The position numbers and the translations under genes are program-made. A stretch of 64,000 bases of DNA from NIOZ-UU13 sp035528395 (lineage in GTDB: Bacteria > Planctomycetota > Phycisphaerae > Sedimentisphaerales > Anaerobacaceae): assembly GCA_035528395.1 (NCBI GenBank), contig DATKYR010000119.1:34641-98640 (forward strand). The letters run 5' to 3'. Shown here piece after piece: positions 17,478-26,021 of this stretch (the first letter of the stretch is position 1; the number at the start of each line of letters is the position of its first letter). The notes under the pieces are model-generated. The model did not search any database and was not told where the DNA came from. It was given only the letters and a program-made list of their open reading frames with translations.

Positions 17478-18974
17478 TTATTTATCTTGATGATGTTTCT
17501 GCACAGCTTCAATAAAACCTGTAGGATTAACAATCGGGCCTGCATCCGTCTGCACAGCAGTTTCGACCCACAACTTAACAATTGTTTTAGGTTCGATTTT
17601 CGGGTCAACCTGATAAGCCAAACCAGCAAGACCCGCCAAGTATGGAGCCCCCCAGCTCATTCCACCGGTTCGATCAAATGTGTACACATCCGGCCCATGG
17701 TAGCTTGCAATTGTCCTGTTACCCGCAGGTACAAGAAGAATATCAACTGCAGAACTGTATCTTCCCCGTCTGTAGCTCAATGGATTATCAGGGTCTTTAC
17801 CTGGAATGCGGACAAGTGTGCCATATATGAGGAAGTCAGAGTGGTCACAGGTTACGACTAATAAACCATTCTGCTCGGCCTTGGAAAGAGTCTGCTGCCA
17901 GTGGTTGAAGTTAGCCTGCTGAGAAAACTTGCCTGTCGAGATGCTCACCACTCGAATCTGTTCAGACACATCTCGATTCTTGTTGAGCTCGATGATTTTG
18001 TTGATGACGTCACAGTATGGCTGGTTATCCCCCTTCCACAGCGATACGGCGAAATAATGAAGCGAGGCTTTTGGCGCAACGCCGCACGTCTTTCCGACGG
18101 CAATACTGGCCACGGCCGGCCCATGCATCTGGGGAGACGCCAACTTGGCTAAATCCACTTCTTCATATTTCACCAATTGCTCTGCGTATTCCCGGTGGTT
18201 CTGCAATAAATTCCCGTCAATGATAGCGATCCTCACACCCCGGCCATTTACTCCCTGCTCATGTAGGCGCCGAACACCGAGTCCCGGATTCTTCCCTTCT
18301 TCAAGCAAACGAATTGGATCGAAGCCGTCAGGCAACCTGCCAGAGCCGGGCCAATTCGTTCGGCTGTCAAAAGGCATCTTCTCAAGCAGTTCTGCATGGG
18401 CTTTCAGATCGAGGTTGACCAATGATACGCCTGCATATCCCCAGAAAGTATTAAACTTTGTAAGGTCATTCTCATTCCTCAATACAATTGTCCGATTCGA
18501 CCCAACATTAACCGGCATACTATTAAAGAAATCCGTGAGAATGTCAGTCCGGATACTCTTGCCGCCTATGCCGCCTATTTTCATATACTCAAGGGTGAAT
18601 GGCGCCGAATAGCCCTCCACTTTAGCAAATGCGGCTCTAACACCAGGCCAGTCGAGTATGCGCCTCTGCATAGCACCACCGTCATTTATGGTGGTTTCTG
18701 TTAAAGGAGTCCCAAGCATACTCTCAATCTCTTCCGGTACAGTTAGTCTGTAAGCGAGTTTCCCTTCTGAGGCAGCGGAACGAACGAGTTCTACCTTCCT
18801 GGTATCCACAGGGCTGGATGGCATGCAATATCCTAATGCAATAAGAGCACACAATGTTATAAATCCGAATATGGCAAGAAGCCAAAATGCGGCTCGTCCT
18901 AATATCTTGATAATCTTAAATGATATTCGTAGAAATTTGGAAAGGGTTCCCATCTTAAATATATCCTTCCACAT
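17478..18974 (-). CDS. Membrane-anchored S8 (subtilisin-like) serine peptidase
   Basis: A 498-aa protein with one N-terminal membrane helix (about residues 28-50) after a basic cytoplasmic tail. The peptidase domain occupies about residues 240-490 with the catalytic triad Asp253 (IAIIDGN), His284 (MHGPAVAS) and Ser440 (GMSWGAPYLAG). The His and Ser blocks are divergent (HGPAVAS for HGTxVAS, GMSWGAP for GTSMATP), but catalytic residues are kept. The usual oxyanion asparagine region reads VVTCDHSD and lacks a clear AGN. The first 200 residues of the ectodomain are not recognised. It lies 23 bp after leuS. Activity is likely but not certain. Confidence 0.85.
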   Translation of the reverse strand: MWKDIFKMGTLSKFLRISFKIIKILGRAAFWLLAIFGFITLCALIALGYCMPSSPVDTRKVELVRSAASEGKLAYRLTVPEEIESMLGTPLTETTINDGGAMQRRILDWPGVRAAFAKVEGYSAPFTLEYMKIGGIGGKSIRTDILTDFFNSMPVNVGSNRTIVLRNENDLTKFNTFWGYAGVSLVNLDLKAHAELLEKMPFDSRTNWPGSGRLPDGFDPIRLLEEGKNPGLGVRRLHEQGVNGRGVRIAIIDGNLLQNHREYAEQLVKYEEVDLAKLASPQMHGPAVASIAVGKTCGVAPKASLHYFAVSLWKGDNQPYCDVINKIIELNKNRDVSEQIRVVSISTGKFSQQANFNHWQQTLSKAEQNGLLVVTCDHSDFLIYGTLVRIPGKDPDNPLSYRRGRYSSAVDILLVPAGNRTIASYHGPDVYTFDRTGGMSWGAPYLAGLAGLAYQVDPKIEPKTIVKLWVETAVQTDAGPIVNPTGFIEAVQKHHQDK

Positions 18975-18997
18975 CTAACGAAACTACTATTTCTCAT

Positions 18998-21562
18998 TTA
19001 AATGACAATATTTACTAATCGGGATTTAATAACGATAACTTTTTTCGGTTCTTTGCCGGCCAGGGCAGCGATTACCTTTTCACAGGTCAGCGCCTTTTGT
19101 TTTATTTGCTCTTCGTCTGTATCGGTAGAGACAACAATTCTGTCCTTTATTTTGCCGTTAACCTGCACCGCCAATTCAATTTCCTTTTCTTTGATAAGCT
19201 CCTTGTCATATTCGGGCCAGGGCTCGTAGGCCACGCTCTCGGTATGGCCCAGCTTCTCCCAGAGTTCTTCAGCGATATGAGGTGCTAACGGAGCGAGAAT
19301 CAAAACGAATTTCTCAATGACTGCTTTCGGTCTGACCGTTTGTTTGTTGAGGTGATTTATAAAAATCATCATCGCACTTATTGCCGTGTTAAAACCGAAA
19401 GTTTCTATATCATAACCGACTTTTTTAATAGTCTGGTTCAACAGCCGCAACGTCTCTTCATCTGCTTCGGCTTCCTTTACCTGTTCGGCAAGCTCACCCG
19501 TATCTTCATCGATTATCATTCGCCAGGCCCGCTGCAAAAAACGATGCACGCCCTCAACACCCTGCATACTCCAGGGCTTGATTGCCTCAAGGGGCCCCAT
19601 AAACATTTCGTAAAGCCGCATCGAATCGGCACCGTAGTCGGTAATGACCTTATCCGGATTGACTACATTGCCGCGGGACTTGCTCATCTTCTGGCCGTCT
19701 TCGCCTAAAATCATTCCCTGATTGACAAGCTTCTTGAACGGCTCTTTAGAGCTGACATAACCCAGGTCGTAAAGAAGTTTGTGCCAGAATCGCGCATACA
19801 ACAGGTGCAGGACCGCATGCTCGGCACCCCCGATATACAAGTCAACCCCCTCATCACCCATCCAGTATTTTTCTTTTTCCGGGTCCCATCCGCACTGATT
19901 ATTATGAGAATCGAGATACCTGAGATAATACCAGCAACTGCCGGCCCATTGTGGCATTGTGTTTGTTTCACGTTTTACTTTTGAGCCATCGGGCAGCGTT
20001 ACGTTTATCCACTCGTCAATATTAGCCAGCGGTGACTCACCTGTCCCCAAAGGTTTGTAGTTTTCCACCACCGGAAGCTCCAGGGGCAAATCTTCTTCTG
20101 AAAGTCCAATGACGCGGCCATCTTCGGTATGCAAAATCGGAAACGGCTCACCCCAGTAACGCTGCCTGCTGAAAAGCCAGTCACGCAGCTTATAATTTAT
20201 AGCTTTTTTCCCCTTACCTTTTTGTGCGAGCCAATCTATAATTTGCTCCTTGAATTCCGGCGTGCTTAATCCATTGAACTGCCCACTGTTAATCGCCCTG
20301 CCGTCGCCGATAAAGCACAATTTTCCCTCCTTGACTAACTCGGCTTGTTCGCTGTCCTGTGGCTCTACGACCGGAACAATCGGTAGCTCGAACTTTTTAG
20401 CGAATTCAAAATCCCTTTCATCGTGGGCGGGTACCGCCATAATCGCACCTGTCCCGTAGCTAATCAAAACATAATCGCTTATCCAGATGGGAATCCTTTC
20501 GCCGTTGACTGGATTTATCGCATAAGCCCCGGTAAAAATACCTGTTTTCTCTTTGGCTAAATCCGTCCGATCCAAATCGCTTTTCCGGGCCGCCCGCTCG
20601 CGATATTCTTTCACCGCCTCTTTCCGGTCCTCGGTTGTAATCATATCCACAACCTCAAGCTCAGGTGCAAATACCATATAAGTAGCGCCAAAAAGAGTGT
20701 CCGGCCGTGTCGTAAATACCCAGAGTTCCCAGTCGCAATTTTCTATTTCAAATTTAACGTCTGCTCCAACGCTCTTGCCAATCCAGTCTGTTTGCAATTT
20801 CTTTATCGATTCAGGCCAATCCACCAGGGATAAATCTTCGAGCAGTCTTTCGGCATACTTGGTGATTCTTAACATCCACTGGCGCATCGGCTTTCTGATT
20901 ACCGGATGTCCCCCGCGTTCGCTCAGACCCCCTATAACTTCCTCATTGGCCAAAACCGTTCCAAGCTCAGGGCACCAGTTAACTGGGACCTTAGCTTCAT
21001 GCGCAAGGCGATTGTCGTCAATGTATTTCTGTTTATCTTCCTCACTCAATCCCTCCGGAATCTGCAATTGTTCGATTGGCTTGGCCTTTTGTTCGGTCTC
21101 ATCAAAAAAACTGTTAAAGAATTTCAGGAAAATCCATTGTGTCCACTTATAATAATTCGGATCGGTAGTGTTAACCTCCCTGTCCCAGTCATAGCTGAAA
21201 CCGAGGGACTTGATTTGATTGCGGATGTTATCGACGTTCTTTTGTGTCGTTTCCTTGGGGGGTGTTCCGGTCTGAACGGCGTACTGCTCAGCCGGCAAGC
21301 CGAATGCATCCCAGCCCATAGGATGCAGAACATTGAAGCCTTCCATTCGTTTATACCGGGCAACTATATCGCTTGCGGTATAGCCCTCAGGATGACCGAC
21401 GTGCAGACCCTGGCCGCTGGGGTAGGGAAACATATCAAGCACATAATATTTGTCCCTGGAGTTATCACAGTCGTGTGCTTTGAATGTTTTATGCTCTGCC
21501 CAGAAACGCTGCCACTTCTTTTCAATTTCGCCGAATTTATAAAGTCCCTTCTTCGAACACAT
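18998..21562 (-). CDS. leuS: Leucyl-tRNA synthetase
   Basis: Full-length class I aminoacyl-tRNA synthetase of 854 aa, charging tRNA-Leu. The HIGH signature is HVGH (residues 54-57, in PSGQGLHVGHPEGYT), the KMSKS signature GQKMSKSRGN lies near residue 620, and the editing (CP1) domain between shows TTRPDTLFGATY and GTGAIMAVPAHDERD. WYYLRYLD and the C-terminal anticodon-binding domain (LAPHIAEELWEKLG) complete it. The start is the ATG at 21562. It leads the minus-strand run leuS, subtilase, CYTH, lipid kinase. Confidence 0.98.
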   Translation of the reverse strand: MCSKKGLYKFGEIEKKWQRFWAEHKTFKAHDCDNSRDKYYVLDMFPYPSGQGLHVGHPEGYTASDIVARYKRMEGFNVLHPMGWDAFGLPAEQYAVQTGTPPKETTQKNVDNIRNQIKSLGFSYDWDREVNTTDPNYYKWTQWIFLKFFNSFFDETEQKAKPIEQLQIPEGLSEEDKQKYIDDNRLAHEAKVPVNWCPELGTVLANEEVIGGLSERGGHPVIRKPMRQWMLRITKYAERLLEDLSLVDWPESIKKLQTDWIGKSVGADVKFEIENCDWELWVFTTRPDTLFGATYMVFAPELEVVDMITTEDRKEAVKEYRERAARKSDLDRTDLAKEKTGIFTGAYAINPVNGERIPIWISDYVLISYGTGAIMAVPAHDERDFEFAKKFELPIVPVVEPQDSEQAELVKEGKLCFIGDGRAINSGQFNGLSTPEFKEQIIDWLAQKGKGKKAINYKLRDWLFSRQRYWGEPFPILHTEDGRVIGLSEEDLPLELPVVENYKPLGTGESPLANIDEWINVTLPDGSKVKRETNTMPQWAGSCWYYLRYLDSHNNQCGWDPEKEKYWMGDEGVDLYIGGAEHAVLHLLYARFWHKLLYDLGYVSSKEPFKKLVNQGMILGEDGQKMSKSRGNVVNPDKVITDYGADSMRLYEMFMGPLEAIKPWSMQGVEGVHRFLQRAWRMIIDEDTGELAEQVKEAEADEETLRLLNQTIKKVGYDIETFGFNTAISAMMIFINHLNKQTVRPKAVIEKFVLILAPLAPHIAEELWEKLGHTESVAYEPWPEYDKELIKEKEIELAVQVNGKIKDRIVVSTDTDEEQIKQKALTCEKVIAALAGKEPKKVIVIKSRLVNIVI

Positions 21563-21678
21563 CTGTTTTTACTGCTCCTTATCAATGCAAAAAATGATTC
21601 TTTGTTACACAATAAAATAAATATCGGGGGAAATCCACTAAATTCTATAGTTCTCTACGGCACGTAATTTGTGAAGTT

Positions 21679-21878
21679 GTCATTGCGAGCACCTGGCCCG
21701 ATTCTCAGGAAGTATGCAAAAGAAAATAGACCAACAATGTCATTGCGAAGGAGCCCCGCACCAATTGAGCTTAAGCTCAGGCCTAATTGGTGCGGGGCGA
21801 CTGTGACAATCTCAATCCTCACAACATGAAAACCATTTATTTTCTTAGGAGGCCTTTGAAAAAAGCCGTGGCAATCTC
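21679..21878. repeat. Dispersed element R2, copy 1, with internal 14-bp stem
   Basis: About 180 bases match 45329-45504 at roughly 85-90% by eye. Inside, GCCCCGCACCAATT (21753-21766) pairs perfectly with AATTGGTGCGGGGC (21785-21798), and the loop holds a 12-base palindrome GAGCTTAAGCTC. The same 14-bp stem appears again at 56731-56814 around a different loop. Confidence 0.75.
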
Positions 21879-21915
21879 ACAGTATCAAAACAACAGAGTT
21901 TTTGGCTTAATATGA

Positions 21916-21949
21916 ACGTAGTACTTTTCGTTAAAGAAAAGTACTACGT
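21916..21949. repeat. Perfect 14-bp hairpin
   Basis: ACGTAGTACTTTTC and GAAAAGTACTACGT flank a 6-base GTTAAA loop. There is no T-tract beside it, so it is not a classical terminator for either neighbour. Confidence 0.7.
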
Positions 21950-22063
21950 GCATCTTATACCAGTTGCAGTTAAAAATTGCCGATAAAATTGCATATTATT
22001 TTAACTGGACGGGCCTGGATTCCACCTTTCGGGGCTGTTGAAAAAGGCCAAAAGAAACGTTTT

Positions 22064-22160
22064 GAGATTGCCGCGCGATTCTTCGAATCGCTCGCAATGA
22101 CATAAAACGCATTTTGCGTCATTGCGAGGAATGTAATGACAAAGCAATCTCGACTTTTTC
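22064..22160. repeat. Dispersed element R1 (CATTGCGAG/GCAATCTC type), copy 1
   Basis: Starts GAGATTGCCGCGCGATTC and ends GCAATCTCGACTTTTTC with internal TCGCAATGAC and GTCATTGCGAGGA, giving nested inverted repeats. Near-identical sequence is at 38348-38470; shorter or diverged relatives are at 31599-31718 and about 45655-45705. Confidence 0.75.
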
Positions 22161-22406
22161 AAAAGGTCCTTTCGCAGGAATGACAAGTCAGGTAACTCGC
22201 TGCGACCAGCCGTGCCGAAGCCATTCGCCGCGTTGCGTCGCAACAGGCGTCTCGGCAGGTGCGTCGCATCGGGTCGACAATCTGTAAATAAAATTGGTAT
22301 TAGGTTTCAATTAGATATAAAGGATAAATACCAATCGTATAAAAGTAAATATGCTCGATGTCGGCGGTTTAATGAGATGACTGCTTGTCCATGTGGAGCC
22401 GAGGAT

Positions 22407-24011
22407 TTAACGCTCCCACATTCCATCCGGACGGACGTGGAGCACTTCCGTGTCACGATAAAATTTTAAGGTCGCAATAGTATAATCGACCAGAGATTGC
22501 GTAGCGGCATCCTGGGCGTTAAACAGGTCGTCCTGGGCGCTGAGCACACGGCGGCTGCTTGCTCGGCCGTACTGAAGCAGTAGAAAGGTATTTTTAAAGC
22601 GTTTCTCAGCCAGTATGAGGCTCTCTGACTGCACTTTATAGCGTTCAGCCGCTTCGGAAAGGTCGCGGTAGGCCTGGCGCACCTGGAGCCTGACCATATC
22701 AGCGGCCTGGTCGTACTCTCGCTGTCGTTGGTTCAACGTTATCAGAGCTTTGCGATAAACGTGCTGTTCGGGCACCCTGTCCAGGGGTAAGTCAAGTTCA
22801 AAACCAACGTCATAGTCCTCTCTCAACCATCCCAGTGTCTGGCTATTGGCTCGTCTTGCTGAAATAGCATTGGCACTGCGAACCAGGTTTAACTCGGCAC
22901 GCAGGCTGTCGGCGGCAACAAAAACTTTACGCTGGGCATCGATGACGGCATCAGCATTGTTGGCCAGGTCGAGACGCCGAAGCAAGGCGGTTTCGATGAC
23001 CTCTGCCTCAGCAAAATCAGGCTCAACTCTCTCCGCAGCCCTTAAAGCTTCAAGCTCACCATCGTCTAATTGGAATTCTGCCGTCGTGCGTAAACTCAGA
23101 GTTATCTTGAATTCATCAAGTGCCTGTTTGTATTCTTTTTCTGCCTGAATACAGGTATCTAATGCGCGCATCTTATCCTGGCGAACCCGGTCCAGCTCGA
23201 ACTGAGGCACACGTCCTGCGTTGGCTAATTTTTCGACCCGCTCATAGACCCTGTCCAGGGTATTGTAATTTCGATGAGCATTTTTTACTGAATCAAGCCG
23301 CTGCAAAACCCCGTAATACTGACTGATAATCGAGACCACGAATGTTTTACGGAACCGGTTGAATAACCGCACCTGATACAGCGTGTCACGTTCAGCTTGA
23401 GTTAGATTTTCCAGGACGACTCTGCGGTCGCTGCCGCGAAGCAAAGGTTGTATTACGGTTATGTTTAAGAGCGAAGCCAGGCCGCCCCGCAGATTACCGG
23501 TAAACACCTCGGCCCAGGCAGCAGCAAGATTTACACTGATGCTGGTCCCGTTGGCTAACAATTGGTTAAAACCATAATTTGCTTCAATCCCCAGTACCGC
23601 ATCATTGCGGTCAGCCGAATATCCAATCCCTGCCCCACCGAAAAACTGCCTTTCAAACTCGTGACGGGTCAGTCGCAGGTCCAGGGCTTTGATGTAAAGC
23701 GCTTCTTTTTGGGTCTGATATTCACGATTGTGAGCCGTCGCAAGCGCTACAGCCTGTGAGAGACTCAGAATGCCGGATGCGGGGACGGCTTTTTCAATTT
23801 GGATGTCATTTGGTGAGGGCGCAGTGTCACTGACCTTGTAGTTAACTTTGGTGCCGAAATCTTTCCGCCATTTTTTGTCGATGATGTTATAGACTTTTTC
23901 GTCAGCTTCCTTTTTATAGTTATGCTGAATGCACCCGGTCAAACTACACAAACAGACAAGGCCGCATATAATAAAATAAGCTAACTGTTTGGTAAAATTA
24001 TTGCAAATCAT
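22407..24011 (-). CDS. TolC-family outer-membrane efflux lipoprotein
   Basis: A 534-aa outer-membrane channel protein. It has a lipoprotein signal with lipobox LTGC (about residues 24-27). The mature part shows the TolC-type duplicated helical hairpins: SLSQAVALATAHNREYQTQKE early, long amphipathic coiled-coil stretches with AERDTLYQVR and DSVKNAHRNYNTLDRVYERVEKL, and the second repeat from RRLDLANNADAVIDAQR. The length is on the long side but normal. It would form the trans-periplasmic exit duct of a tripartite exporter. It lies 123 bp after the HlyD-like gene, separated by a hairpin, and is the last gene of the VTC/DUF4956/HlyD/TolC run. Confidence 0.88.
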   Translation of the reverse strand: MICNNFTKQLAYFIICGLVCLCSLTGCIQHNYKKEADEKVYNIIDKKWRKDFGTKVNYKVSDTAPSPNDIQIEKAVPASGILSLSQAVALATAHNREYQTQKEALYIKALDLRLTRHEFERQFFGGAGIGYSADRNDAVLGIEANYGFNQLLANGTSISVNLAAAWAEVFTGNLRGGLASLLNITVIQPLLRGSDRRVVLENLTQAERDTLYQVRLFNRFRKTFVVSIISQYYGVLQRLDSVKNAHRNYNTLDRVYERVEKLANAGRVPQFELDRVRQDKMRALDTCIQAEKEYKQALDEFKITLSLRTTAEFQLDDGELEALRAAERVEPDFAEAEVIETALLRRLDLANNADAVIDAQRKVFVAADSLRAELNLVRSANAISARRANSQTLGWLREDYDVGFELDLPLDRVPEQHVYRKALITLNQRQREYDQAADMVRLQVRQAYRDLSEAAERYKVQSESLILAEKRFKNTFLLLQYGRASSRRVLSAQDDLFNAQDAATQSLVDYTIATLKFYRDTEVLHVRPDGMWER

Positions 24012-24034
24012 ATATTTGGTATTTGTTCCCGTAA

Positions 24035-24132
24035 GGGCGGTTCACGACTCATGCTACGTAGTGATTCATCCTTCGCAGTCCCGATTTTCTCAGGACGGAG
24101 AACAGAGTTACCTCACAGAGTAGTAACCGCCC
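24035..24132. repeat. Inverted-repeat element between the HlyD-like and TolC-like genes
   Basis: GGGCGGTT plus ACTC at 24035-24050 pairs with GAGT plus AACCGCCC at 24118-24132, leaving a loop of about 70 bases. It starts right after the HlyD-like stop codon and could act as a processing or partial termination site that lowers TolC-like expression. Confidence 0.45.
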
Positions 24133-24134
24133 GA

Positions 24135-25310
24135 CTACAGTCTGCGTATCCCGACCACCTCACCTATTATCAGCTTCATTTGAGGTGGAGCTTTCACCAG
24201 GAACGGTCGTCCCCACTCGGGAACGTTTGGATTTCGCCACAGCCGTGCCGGTAATTGTTCCACAATCGGCCCGATATATATTATCTGCGAACGTGCAATC
24301 TCAATCTTTTCTGGCTCGCTCTTTTTGACGAGTTCTACAACCATTCCTTTTTGAATTTGATTCACCTGGTCTTCGACGGCGTAGGCGATGATTTCAGTCG
24401 GCTTAACCTCTGCGATTGTGAGTATCGGCTCACCTGCTAAAACAGCTTCTCCAGGCCAACGTTGAATCTGGCTGACCACACCGTCAATTGGAGCCGTTAG
24501 CTTTAATGCCTCCCGTGGCACTAATGCCTCAATTTGTACTAATAATTCGTCCATCCGTCGTTCCTGAATCTTTATTGCTTTGCGGATAACATCCAGAGCA
24601 TCCTCTACTGATGGATGGTGTGGTTTGTATCGGGCATATTCGTCCCACCGCTGCTGAGTTTGTTTGAGGGCGGCTTTCGCCTGCTCCAGTAGTTGCTCAT
24701 TTTCCTCAATCTTTTTTGCCAGAGTCTCGTATTGGACATTTGCTTTCTGCAGCTCATAAGGCGCAACGGCCTCCTGTGCCAAAAGCTCCTGGACGGTTTG
24801 TACTTCCAGGGCCAGGTCTTCTAACATTATTTTGTCGGTTTCAATTTGTGCTCTGAGCCTTAGTATCTCAAGTCTGGCATTTTCCACGTCAACTGAAAAT
24901 CTTCTACCGTCGCTGAGACGATTGGTTTCCCGGTCGTTTTTTTCAGCGAGCAGGTCGTCCTGAGTCGGGACTAATTGTGCCGTCAGGTGTTCTATTTCCG
25001 CTAAAATAACGGACAATTGTGCCTGCAACCGGGTCCGTGGTTGTTCATTATCGACTATAGTATCAACCACAGCCACCGGTTGTCCCAGGCTGACTTGCTC
25101 AAACAATTGAACAGGCACGCTTTTCAGCCGTCCCGTGCAGTTGGCTGCTATCTGACGTACCTGTCCCTGGGCTATGCCTAAGACTTCAAAACGTCGTGAG
25201 CGACGAGTGAAAAGCCCGACCACGCATGCGACGACGCTCAACCACACCAAAATAGGCAGGAGGTGCCGACGTAAACGAGAAAGATAACTTATGGGGCTTA
25301 TTATTTTCAT
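24135..25310 (-). CDS. HlyD-family periplasmic adaptor protein
   Basis: A 391-aa membrane-fusion protein. After a basic start there is one membrane helix (about residues 18-35, LLPILVWLSVVACVVGLF). A lipoyl-like half follows (GQVRQIAANCTGRLKSVPVQLFEQVSLGQPVAVVD), then a long coiled-coil hairpin (about 75-245), the second lipoyl half (LKLTAPIDGVVSQIQRWPGEAVLAGEPILTIAE), and a beta-barrel end (VEDQVNQIQKGMVVEL). These adaptors bridge an inner-membrane pump to a TolC-type duct. Here the partner upstream is not an ABC or RND pump but a DUF4956 protein, seven bases away. This unusual partner is the main interest. Confidence 0.9.
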   Translation of the reverse strand: MKIISPISYLSRLRRHLLPILVWLSVVACVVGLFTRRSRRFEVLGIAQGQVRQIAANCTGRLKSVPVQLFEQVSLGQPVAVVDTIVDNEQPRTRLQAQLSVILAEIEHLTAQLVPTQDDLLAEKNDRETNRLSDGRRFSVDVENARLEILRLRAQIETDKIMLEDLALEVQTVQELLAQEAVAPYELQKANVQYETLAKKIEENEQLLEQAKAALKQTQQRWDEYARYKPHHPSVEDALDVIRKAIKIQERRMDELLVQIEALVPREALKLTAPIDGVVSQIQRWPGEAVLAGEPILTIAEVKPTEIIAYAVEDQVNQIQKGMVVELVKKSEPEKIEIARSQIIYIGPIVEQLPARLWRNPNVPEWGRPFLVKAPPQMKLIIGEVVGIRRL

Positions 25311-25317
25311 ACGTGAC

Positions 25318-26016
25318 TTAGACCTCCAGCAACCGTTCCTGCATTGTCAGACTGATATTTTCGAGGCCTTCGACTTGTTGCAGCTCGGACAACATCTGTT
25401 GGTTTTTTGCGGCATTTCTTATCATCAACTGATAGGCGTATTCGACTTCGGCGGTGCCAAAGCCGCTCTCTTGCGCCGAGATGAGGGTGAAACTGCCGCA
25501 GAAACGTCTCAGGATAGCTGAGATTGGGCTGTCGGGCCCAATATGGCCCCTGAAACTAAACCGCAAAAAGCCGTTGTGCGGCTGATGAGTACCGAAGCCG
25601 GTCAGATGCAAATATATTACTATTAAACTCAGAATAATGGTCCCGACAATGGCGACTGCGTAGCGCTGAGAGCCTGCTGCCATGCCCACAACCAGTGAAC
25701 AAAAAATGAAGGCTATGTCTCTGGTGTCTTTGATAATGTTGCGAAAACGTATAATCGCTAAAGCACCCATCAGCCCGACAGCGGTGATGATACTGGTACC
25801 GATGACAGCCATAACCATTGCCACGACGACGGTGATTAGAACCAGTGATTGGACAAAGGATTTTGAATAAGACAGACCGCTATGAGTGAAGTAATAAACC
25901 CAGGCCAGGACCTGTCCGAGAACAAAGGCAAGCAGCAGTGACAGGAGAACTGCCTCGGGTGTAAAAACCCCCCCTGCTGAAGGTGTATCTTGCAATATTT
26001 GCCAAATTCTATCCAT
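25318..26016 (-). CDS. DUF4956 membrane protein
   Basis: A 232-aa inner-membrane protein of the DUF4956 family. Four hydrophobic segments fill the first 130 residues or so (LLSLLLAFVLGQVLAWVYYF, LVLITVVVAMVMAVIG, AVGLMGALAIIRFRN, and VAIVGTIILSLIVIYL), including the conserved GLMGALAIIRFRNIIKDTRDIAF core. The C-terminal 90 residues form a soluble domain. In many bacteria DUF4956 genes sit beside VTC-domain polyphosphate polymerases and may form their membrane part (established as gene association, function inferred). The ATG at 26016 leaves a five-base gap to the VTC stop; an upstream TTG would overlap it. Confidence 0.9.
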   Translation of the reverse strand: MDRIWQILQDTPSAGGVFTPEAVLLSLLLAFVLGQVLAWVYYFTHSGLSYSKSFVQSLVLITVVVAMVMAVIGTSIITAVGLMGALAIIRFRNIIKDTRDIAFIFCSLVVGMAAGSQRYAVAIVGTIILSLIVIYLHLTGFGTHQPHNGFLRFSFRGHIGPDSPISAILRRFCGSFTLISAQESGFGTAEVEYAYQLMIRNAAKNQQMLSELQQVEGLENISLTMQERLLEV

Positions 26017-26021
26017 AATTA

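Larger units (their letters stand above)
21563..22406. other. 844-bp repeat-rich intergenic region
   Basis: No gene is supported. In order it holds a roughly 200-bp dispersed element (21679-21878) whose relative sits at 45329-45585, a perfect 14-bp hairpin (21916-21949), a copy of a CATTGCGAG/GCAATCTC element (22064-22160), and GC-rich sequence with CGTTGCGTCGCAACAGGCG-like short palindromes. It separates the leuS operon from the efflux/polyphosphate operon. Confidence 0.6.

Noticed and set aside
20906..21667. 253-codon plus-strand frame opposite leuS
   Set aside because: It is antisense to the well-supported leuS coding sequence and matches no family by eye.
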